From positions 33,532,397 to 33,596,396 of the forward strand of contig OZ038401.1 in assembly GCA_964036045.1 (NCBI GenBank): a DNA stretch of 64,000 nt, given 5' to 3'. This DNA comes from Eutreptiella sp. 'Long Island Sound 2002' (taxonomy: Eukaryota > Euglenozoa > Euglenophyceae > Eutreptiales > Eutreptiaceae). Shown here in pieces: positions 56,327 through 64,000 of the stretch (within the stretch, counting starts at the first letter, position 1; each line of letters begins with the position of its first letter). A program made the position numbers and the translations under genes. Below the pieces are notes generated by a model, which was not told the DNA's origin, did not search any database, and worked only from the letters and a program-made list of their open reading frames with translations.

Positions 56327-56810
56327 CTGAAAGAGAAATGCCGTGGCTTTTTGCTATGCCCCTGACAACACAGTGACTCACCTCTCATGATGGTACCTCA
56401 CTTGACTCGTTGGAACGCCCGCCTTCCGAGCAACACGTACCCCACGTGTCGCAATCACGTTGACAGCAAACTGCACGATATCGCGCACAATACTTCGATG
56501 GCATCCGGCAGAGCGGTGCCCAAATCCTAGACGAATAACCTTCAGGTGTTTGGTCCCTTGTCGTGAGGCTGCTCTTCTGCCTCACTCTTCATTGCATTCT
56601 TTACGTGCAAATCTCATACCTTTGTCAACTCATCCACTACACTTCCCAATATGTCATTGGTCGGAGTGTGCGGTGCGGTGCCAAGTCGCAGTATCGAGTC
56701 TTGTAGGCAATAGAAGCAATGGGTATGGTTGCAGCCTAGCTTCGTGACCTACGCGACACAAGAGAAACAATTGGTGAAATAGTTTCACGGTTGTGTGCAT
56801 GTCCACATGC

Positions 56811-57275
56811 TTAAGCCGCACGTCCTTTGATCTTGATTGTCGATGAGTCGCGACGGTTACGCGTCTCTCTGGGAAAACCGTCACAATTTGGGTGGCAAAT
56901 ATGCGGTAACATGTCCCACTTTGGGCGGAAGTGGTTCTTGCCGGAATTGCCGTTTTCCGAGACTTCCCCTCCTACGAAATGGGAAATTCCAAAGAGGGGG
57001 CCAATGGCCAACACATGAATCTCGTGTCGTTCACATTCAATCGCCATCAATCGCAAGGTCCGAGGTTGTTGGGATACCACCACAACCCAATAGGAATATC
57101 TAGGAAGGGTTCGGCGGAAAACGAATGGTGCGGGTTCATCGTGGAAAGGGACCTTGACGGGGCCGTTGCCACAACGTGGGCAGATTTGTAGTTGCTGCGT
57201 CCCGGAAAGAATCGACGACAAAAAGTTCGTTGCCAATTGCTCCACGATCATAAGAAGGTTCCCTAAATGCCACAT
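56811..57275 (-). CDS. Unidentified frame with a zinc-ribbon half
   Basis: A 154-codon minus frame: QLQICPRCGNGPVKVPFHDE, FVFRRTLPRYSYWVVVVS, HEIHVLAIGPLFGISHFVGG and DMLPHICHPNCDGFP. CPRC and CHPNC could bind zinc. No family recognised. It lies between the RING-like exon and the SPX gene and could be an exon or transposon fragment. Confidence 0.25.
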   Translation of the reverse strand: MWHLGNLLMIVEQLATNFLSSILSGTQQLQICPRCGNGPVKVPFHDEPAPFVFRRTLPRYSYWVVVVSQQPRTLRLMAIECERHEIHVLAIGPLFGISHFVGGEVSENGNSGKNHFRPKWDMLPHICHPNCDGFPRETRNRRDSSTIKIKGRAA

Positions 57276-58161
57276 TCATGCGGCGCAAGGTCACGGATTG
57301 ATCACAACACAAACTAAACGACCGTCGGAGGAGGCGAGGTAGCCCATGGTTTCAACCTCACGCGTGAGGATATCGGAGTTAAACCGCATGCACAATGCAT
57401 TTTTGGTTCATGAGCGCCTTTATCTTTGCCTCTCGTGCATCTCTCGTTTCCCCATCTCGATAGGCTTCTCACTCTATTTAGCCCTCTTTACATGATCCCT
57501 TGGAACCCGTTGTTGGGAGACCGTTTGCCTTTAGTGCTTGACGGCCGTTAGTTTTTGCCGGTGCGCTACTTGCTACTTAGTCCGTGTCGAGTGCTACTTG
57601 ATGCGAGGCAACAGAGGAACGTTTTTCCTTGGGCCGTTGAGGATCTCCAAGCGTGCTCCGCGACTTGCCCCCGAATTGCATGCGACCTCAAGCGACCTCA
57701 TGCTCCGTCATCCATTTGCAAACAAAGGATCGGGGCTACATCCTTCATCATAATCGTCCATTTCTCCGCTCGTCGCCATCTCCCTTGCGTTTGTGTTGTG
57801 TTCACATACGGAAATTAGAGTGGTGTGGTATGCAAAACACATTGGATTGCACATGTATATATGTACATGTATGTATGTATATACATGTATGTAGTTCAGG
57901 AGACGGGAATGAGGCGAAGGCGCATTCTCACGTGAAAACGTATTCGAAGGTCCGAGGCCGTCATGTCCAAGGACAATCTAGGCGACCACAACAAGCGCAA
58001 GCACTACTGCAGCATGTCGGAATGCTAACTAGTACACAAAACAACACGCACCAAGTCTAGAACAAAGCCGTGACAATGCATAGGACATCCCACACTCTAG
58101 TCTTTACGTCGATCGCACTCGAATGTCTCTTGAGGTACCGTTATCATTGGATATCACACAC

Positions 58162-58985
58162 CTAACTTTCGGGCATCAGCCATGGTACACGATTGTAGCA
58201 AGTCCATGACACGGAACTTAGCGGGGTCGTTTTTGTTACGCTTGTCATGCTTCTTGGTGATCTTCAACGTAGCAAGGTAATTGAGCAACATGAACTCCCT
58301 CACACGGCCTGCGAAGTACCAAACGCGATAACGCAAACTTGACAGGCAGTTTGGCACGCATGTGCTCGCCATTTACTCTCAAGTAATGGCTGTTTGAGAA
58401 TTCGTCTTGTGCAACGTTGTGTGTGATTGCTCTCCTCAGTCTTCGACACCCAGAGGTAGGGATGTGATGCAGTGCTTTGGGCACAAATACACGTGAGGTT
58501 TTGGGGAAACCATTCCTACCCACCCACCCACCCCACATTCAGTGCAGAGTTTTTAGTTGATTTTTGGCTTGTGAAGTCACATGAAGTGCACACTGTATTA
58601 GTGGTATCTGCGGACGCCTCCAGCCTATTCGTTGCACAATGTGCCGTGGAACACGAATCAGCAACGCTATGCACAAACACGACCAAGTCAACTTACAAAC
58701 TTTACATTCCACCAAGCACTCGCAGATACCTAATTCACTGCACATGTGCGCGAAGGCACTCTCCACTAACACGCCGTCCTCCTCCAACTTGTGTAGTGGT
58801 TCGACCAATTGATTCCACAAACCAACGAGGAAATTATCCGCTTTGTGCAACTCTTTTGCAATACGTTTCACAAATTCATCGGATGTGCACCCCTCCTTGA
58901 TTGTATCCTTCAATTCCTTGTAATTTATGTAGTATTGCAACCATGGCTCGTACGCGGAAGCTAAGAGATTCTTCCCAAACTTCAT
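58162..58985 (-). CDS. SPX-domain protein, first two exons
   Basis: SPX domains bind inositol pyrophosphates and report phosphate status; they occur in SPX-only, PHO1/XPR1, VTC and other proteins. Exon 1 (58985-58730) starts MKFGKNLLASAYEPWLQYY, the canonical SPX start, then INYKELKDTIKEGC, FVKRIAKELHKADNFL. Its donor is TTAG/GTATCT. Exon 2 (58308-58162), after acceptor CTTCGCAG, joins in phase 1 to give CSELGRVREFMLLNYLATLK then ITKKHDKRNKNDPAKF, the Lys-rich helix that binds the ligand, and ends TTAG/GTGTGT. Later exons, which would decide the subfamily, were not found. The earlier ATG (MNVCFLEGF) is less likely as start. Confidence 0.75.
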
Positions 58986-59179
58986 TGTGACAGTAAAACC
59001 CTCCAAAAAACAAACGTTCATTCCGATGTGGCGTGGGGGTTGAGAATGCGTTTGGGCCACGTGGAAATGGGAAAGAACTCGTGCAGCAGGCACCCAACGA
59101 CGGCGTGGGTTTTGGTCTAGTTGCATTTGAAAGAGCTTTCACGGAACTTGATAGGGAAACCATTTGACCACGCACAACT

Positions 59180-60190
59180 AACTTTCACCCTTCACTCTCC
59201 TATGAACTAGAACTGATTTTGGACGACCCGCCAAAGTGCCAATCGCGATGGAGACCCACAATGCCATTCATGAGGATCCGGTACAACCGAAGGTGTACAA
59301 ATTGGAGCCGCAATGAATGTTTGCAACAACAACAAGCAGAGCAGCAAGGAGATTTCTGATACGGCCATCACCTATGTGGAGCACTACGTAAATGTTGTAG
59401 CTAGCAAGAATCATGACTAAGGACACGCCTCATTACCCATCGTACACATGCTACTTCGGAATCGGGACGAATGAATCCGCCGAAAGTTGATGTGATGTAA
59501 TGGGCGGATCAAAAGATTTTCCGATGTTAGATCGAGGAAAGTGATTAAGCTAATTGCAACGCCGCGGTTCCCCACGAATAGTGCTCCTTTTCAACTTGTA
59601 TGTTGCAACCTATGCGGTGATTATTCGCCGCCGCTTCCCTCGGCAAGTCGCCCATCACTGCTGAGGCAAATCGGCGAGTGCACAACTCCCAACCATCCCA
59701 CGCCATGACCGGAATTGAACTCAGGTCTGCCAAGCGGTACACCAGCGCGCTTGCCGCTGGGGTAGTCCTTCTCAACAAAATGAGCGCAAACCAAGAGTTC
59801 AAATATTCATTTGGGACATTGGAAGACTTGTCCCAAGACTTCAAAATCGTAAGTCTTGGGACATATCCGGACCATTTGGGACATTAAGAGACTTTTTTCT
59901 GGCAGGTATGGTTGCCACTCAAGTGAAGGATTGGAGCTCAAAAAAACACTCAAGTGAAGAGGGATGGAGAAGACACTCAAGTGAAAGGGCGGCTCATGTA
60001 TGACTAAGGAAGGGGAGCGATTGGATTAGGAATGAAGGGATCCATGTCAAAATTCTTAAAAATTTTCTTCGGGCGCCTTCGGCGCCCTAAATGTAATCCT
60101 ACCATCATTAAAATTCGGATTTTTTCAAATTTGTCCAATCATGGATGTAGACATAGGATTTCACCGCAACATTTGCATGGGCGCGGTAGT
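59180..60190. other. Unassigned with tRNA-like relic and hairpin
   Basis: The phrase TGGGACAT recurs near 59810-59885 in both orientations (CTTGTCCCAAGAC; CTTGGGACATATCCGGACC). A perfect GGGCGCC-TTC-GGCGCCC hairpin is at 60070-60086. No gene recognised. Confidence 0.35.
59690..59772 (-). repeat. tRNA-like relic
   Basis: The minus strand has TACCCCAGCGGCAAGCG (A-box/D-arm-like), an AAGCG/CGCTT stem and CCTGAGTTCAATTCCGG (T-arm with B box, 4 of 5 pairs). Loop size around the anticodon is too large for a standard tRNA, so a SINE head or decayed gene is likely. Confidence 0.35.
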
Positions 60191-60201
60191 TCCGCACCCA
60201 A

Positions 60202-60867
60202 TCACGCACACCATGCCATCACCATGCCCAGTTCATTCATAACAAAGTAACATGTTTCGTATTGTCCACGATATTGACCGTCGATTTTTACCTTGATCTT
60301 TTTCGCCACTTTGTACGTGTGGTCCGCCGACAATTTTGCCGCACCGATTTGCGCGAGGCAATTGTCCCAAAATCCGTTGTTCGATTCGAAGTATCGATAC
60401 AACATGTCAATGAGCAAATTTGTTCCCGGCGGTGCACCCCAATCGGCATACGTCATGGGTTCTTGCAACGTGTTCAACACAAATTTGAAATTTGTGTTGT
60501 ACATCGCCGAGATCATGTTTGCTGTTGTCCTTGTCGGCACACCTCGCACTAGGCCTTCCAGAACCATACTAAATAAAGTGACGTCTACGCCACTATTGGG
60601 GGTTAGGATGAATGGAAACCCATCCACCACCTCTTGAGGCCATTGATCCCAGATGTTACATACAGTAAATGTCTTGGTAGATGCCGATGTGCTGCATGTA
60701 GGACAGCTATAGCGAGGGTGAAGCAAAGCGCAGTTTTCACTTGCCATGCAAACCACATGCTTTGACCACCCGTGTTTTTTTGCAGGGCCACGGCAATCAG
60801 GACATACGGGCCTCCAATTATACATTTGCTCCGGGTGCCATACGTAATAAATAGGCAGGTGCTCCAC
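60202..60867 (-). pseudogene. Transposase fragment with DUF6729-like zinc domain
   Basis: The N-terminal zinc domain reads YYVWHPEQMYNWRPVCPDC, KHGWSKHVVCMASENC and HPRYSCPTC (four Cys pairs), followed by FTVCNIWDQWPQEVVDGFPF, LTPNSGVDVTLFSMVLEGLV, and near the C-terminus AAKLSADHTYKVAKKIKVKI and CYFVMNELGMVMAW. The layout (GW box, Cys-rich block, 'FP--LT---G+', then '+S-DHT+K--K-+') is one I associate with DUF6729-containing transposases known mostly from fungi and some algae. The Asp of ADHT would be the first catalytic residue. The rest of the catalytic core is missing beyond the stop at 60202, and the first codon in frame is not ATG, so this is a fragment. Confidence 0.5.
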
Positions 60868-61126
60868 GAGGTCGATTGGTAATTAGCACACCAATCTCGC
60901 CAATGGTGCGTCCATGCATTTCACGGACGACATCGGAGCATTTCCAATCAAAGCGTTTGGGATTGGAGTGTGTGCCCAAACATAAGGAACACACAAGTAG
61001 CAAAATCAGTAGGCGAATATTCATTCCGAGCTGTGACAGAAAAAAGAAAAAAATCAAAACTGAAATTCAAATTGGTCTAGAAATTCAAAATTCGAATTTG
61101 TCAGCGCTGGTACATACGGCAGCGAT

Positions 61127-61275
61127 GGTATATAATGTGGTATATACTGTGGTATATACTGCGGCGCCGATGGTATATACTGTGGTATATACTGCTGCGG
61201 CGGCTGGTATATACCGCGGTATATACTGCGGTATATACTGGTATATCGGTATATACCGCTCGTATATACCGGTAT
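61127..61275. repeat. GTATATAC-rich tandem repeat
   Basis: About a dozen GGTATATAC units with CTG/TGG/GCG spacers. GTATATAC is itself a palindrome, so the tract can form many small hairpins. Open frames through it (VYTAVYT) are artefacts. Confidence 0.9.
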
Positions 61276-61279
61276 TTAC

Positions 61280-64000
61280 GCGAGCGGCAATCATCCCTTC
61301 TGGGACATTATTGGACATTTTACTGTCCTGTAATTTGTAACGTCTGCGCCCTGCGCACGCGCCCTGCCAGGCACTACCAGGCAACAGAAGAATAATTACC
61401 GCAGCCTTGCCGGGGCCGAGTGAATGACCAGAAACCAACAAATGCTACAACTGCATCACATCCCCAAGCGCGCCTAGTGTAGACGCCAAAAGCACTTAAA
61501 AAAAGTGTTCACTGGCCATGCCTTACCTTGTACAAGCGTTCAAGCCCCATTTTGGTGGCAAAAGCAAACAATGTTCACAATTACAGATCTCCCTCACAAA
61601 CAACCTGTGTTGTGAATTGGCGCAAACACCGCAATGGGCAAACAACCGACTTATGACCTACAGAAATGGACCCTAACCGTCAGTTACACCCCGAAAACTT
61701 ACGTCACCCTACATAAATGCATGCAAAATGTCAACTTGTGCTACAATACTAAGGAATGGGCATGTGCGAGAGGGGGGGGGGGGGGGCTTGGGCTGTGTTG
61801 TGTCACGGGGCCGCCACTTTGCTTGGCACCTGTGTCACCTGTGTCACCTGTGCCAGTTGTGCCACCATGACATGGAGGGGCGAGGTCATCGGAAAGGCCT
61901 TCTTCTTGGCCCTCTTTGTCGCCTACACGAGGGAGAAGCAAAACATGCGTTTATGACGCATAACAAAAGTGCAAACTTTCATTGCGTGCTTTCTGCCACG
62001 TTTGGGTTTTGGGTTGCACATACCCCCTCCAACTTCCACAATAGAGTCCACACGACTCACTTCCCGATGGAGACTGTGGTCTCCTTCCTCGACACAGCGA
62101 AGTGAGCATGGAAGAATGAATCACAATGAAACAAAGAGACCAGCCAACCGCCTTTGGGGCCCTCGGGGCCTTTATCGGGCATTGTTAAACCTTGGAGGTG
62201 CCCACCGCCTGCGACCGCCTGCGACCGCTTAAGAAAATTTTCGTACACATCTACGGATGGCATAACCCATACACTCCCTCCCCCACTCCCTATGGCCCGC
62301 CCGGCCTCCCTCCCTCCGTCCCTCCAAGTTTGCAATGCATTAACCCAGTGAAGGAAAGACATATCACAATTGTCTCTTGCACTAAATAGTAGCATTGGCA
62401 ATGGCTTGTTGCCCCATTGTCAACACAAGTAGTTGGAGGTAGGGAACCTTGGCCTTTTGCCGCTTGGCACGATCAACACGCACCTTGTTAGCTTCCATTG
62501 GATCTGTTGCTTGCCCCTTTTGTTTGGCCGCCTTTTGTAGGGCGTTGCGCGTGCACTCATCCCTATCTTTTTGACGCTGGCGACCTTGAGACGGCCTAGT
62601 GGTCATTGTATTCCTCTTCCTCGGGTGCTAGATGATGGCCATGAAAAGAACGCAAGACATGGGCAACCACCGGTGGCACATCAAAGTGTGAAGCCACTGG
62701 AGGATACCCATTTTTGCGTCAGACTTTTACATGAAGGTCATGAAATACTTTTTGGGCCTCACGTGCACGATGACGGACATCAAGAAGGGGAATACAAACC
62801 GCTTTGCCACGGCAGCATAATTTTCCTTTTAGACCCCACCGGCACTTTGTTTCATAGTCATGAGGTCATCGGCCTATGCAACCGTTACTTTCGGGTGCAA
62901 AACCGTTTTTTTCGGTTAAAATAAAAATGTGGTGAAAAATACTTTCAAAGAGCCAAGAGCACAAGAAAATATGTGCGCAGAGGGGTCACAACACATAGCA
63001 CACTTGCGTGGAGCCCTCAAAAGGGGGGTTTTGGCCAAAAAAGGGCATCCCAAGCGCCCGCGACCGCCTGCGACGGTGGGCACCCCCCTTTGCTACACGT
63101 GTGCTTTGCAAGTAAAGTCTTGTAGTCCCTCAGAATGTAGTTACACTCCACCCCAAATTCATGGCAAAGGAGTACCCACGGGCATGGTGGGGGCACAACC
63201 CTCATTAATGGAGCACGGCACACACAATACCACAAACATGTTAAGCTTCTACTACCTCTCTTCAATGGTACAACCACAATCAACGCGGGGACCACCTCTA
63301 GCACCCAACCTATGACATGACATGCACTAATGCCATGAAATGATATGAAAACACATGACCGACTCACGGACGATAAAGTTATGAAGTTACGAATCGGTGC
63401 GTGACGCATCGGTCTTACAGTCATGTGGTCACTTTCTCTCGCACCCACACACAACCTCATACCTTCCATTTGATTCCGTTTGATCTCTACACTGGCAGGC
63501 AAGTGTGTATATTATGCGACACAGCAATCAGAGCTGCGTCATAATATCAGGGGAGTGCTGTGTGAAATGTCCGCAAAGGGGTATCCCAGAAAATTGGTGG
63601 GTGAGTAAATTCTGGCACTCACTGCGACAGCACGGGGTGAACAGCGAAGTACTGCACGGAGAGTGGGGGGTACTAAAACAATACACACATACACCAGGAT
63701 GAATTGGCACGTTCACTGTGAGCTGTACAGAAGCCCTGTTTATCACACAGGCCTGCGTTCTTCTATGCAGCGACGTGTAAAATACACGGCCGGGGGCTCA
63801 CAGAGCCCCCACTTGACTTAACATGGACACATGTGCATGGTTCCATGTAGTGAGGTAAAACGAAAGGCAGAGAGCATGGCATGCCAACCCATATGAGTGA
63901 CATTCATGACCTTTGAACCGTCACGTTTTTGTTGGCAGCCTCTGACGCATTACTGAGGAGTTCTGCTTCGCTTGCTTGCATTGTCTATTTCAAATGTTTC
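61280..64000. other. Mostly unassigned
   Basis: G run near 61772. TGTCACC triplets lie near 61826-61850. CGCCTGCGAC units occur at 62205-62230 and 63060-63080, the second next to GGTGGGCACC, which is the inverse of GGTGCCCACC at 62191. A minus frame 62606-62382 is basic and coding-like (RKDRDECTRNA-type composition) without a family. No further feature is supportable. Confidence 0.3.

Noticed and set aside
60070-60086. Bacterial-type terminator
   Set aside because: A perfect GC hairpin without a T tract, in clearly eukaryotic DNA.
62191-63090. Terminal inverted repeats of an element (GGTGCCCACC ... GGTGGGCACC)
   Set aside because: Only about ten bases match next to a CGCCTGCGAC simple repeat; no flanking duplication seen.

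Overview
This window is eukaryotic nuclear DNA, most likely from a green-lineage microalga. No bacterial gene layout is visible: long non-coding stretches separate short coding blocks, and two genes can be rebuilt only by joining phase-matched GT-AG exons. A PDDEXK_6/DUF506 protein (a family found mainly in Viridiplantae), an SPX-domain protein and DIRS/kangaroo-type retroelements all fit an alga, but the species cannot be named from the sequence. Most of the window is repeats and decayed mobile elements. Very long poly-C and poly-G tracts are unusually common.

Layout. 1-4.3 kb: two tRNA-like relics and an eIF4E-family gene on the minus strand. 4.3-5.9 kb: a (CA)n tract, an 85-bp tandem array and a hairpin cluster. 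6-11.3 kb: a small barrel-like domain copy and a 5'-truncated LINE (minus strand) whose RNase H is split by about 1.2 kb of foreign sequence. 11.3-16.7 kb: little that can be read. 16.7-22.1 kb: a complete but decayed DIRS-like retrotransposon with inverted ends, an internal complementary region, RT/RNase H on plus, a tyrosine recombinase on minus, and a 10-bp minisatellite that has replaced the RT active site. 22-28 kb: repeat relics and a Harbinger-type transposase remnant. 28.3-29.0 and 39.0-39.6 kb: two copies of one TA-flanked element with C-rich terminal inverted repeats, each carrying the same small domain. 32.6-36.1 kb: a second DIRS-like element (gag, zinc finger, tyrosine recombinase, RT) frameshifted at G/C runs. 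41.7-42.8 kb: a Harbinger-like transposase next to a dispersed repeat. 44-53 kb: mostly unreadable, with duplications, a GC-rich unidentified coding block and palindromes. 53.3-59 kb: the gene-rich part, all on minus: a three-exon DUF506 gene, exons of a membrane/coiled-coil protein, a RING-like exon and a two-exon start of an SPX gene. 60.2-60.9 kb: a zinc-domain transposase fragment. 61-64 kb: repeats and unread sequence.

How the parts relate. Host genes (eIF4E in translation, SPX in phosphate sensing, DUF506 and RING-type of unknown target) are islands in a transposon field. The same small domain (pattern Y-x-R-x2-G ... Y-x-R-N ... P-I) occurs at four loci, two of them inside the C-rich-TIR element, so it probably travels with transposons. 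The 85-bp array appears to be a local expansion of a repeat seen in diverged form at 25.8-26.3 and 42.6-42.8 kb. These links are inferred from sequence resemblance read by eye.
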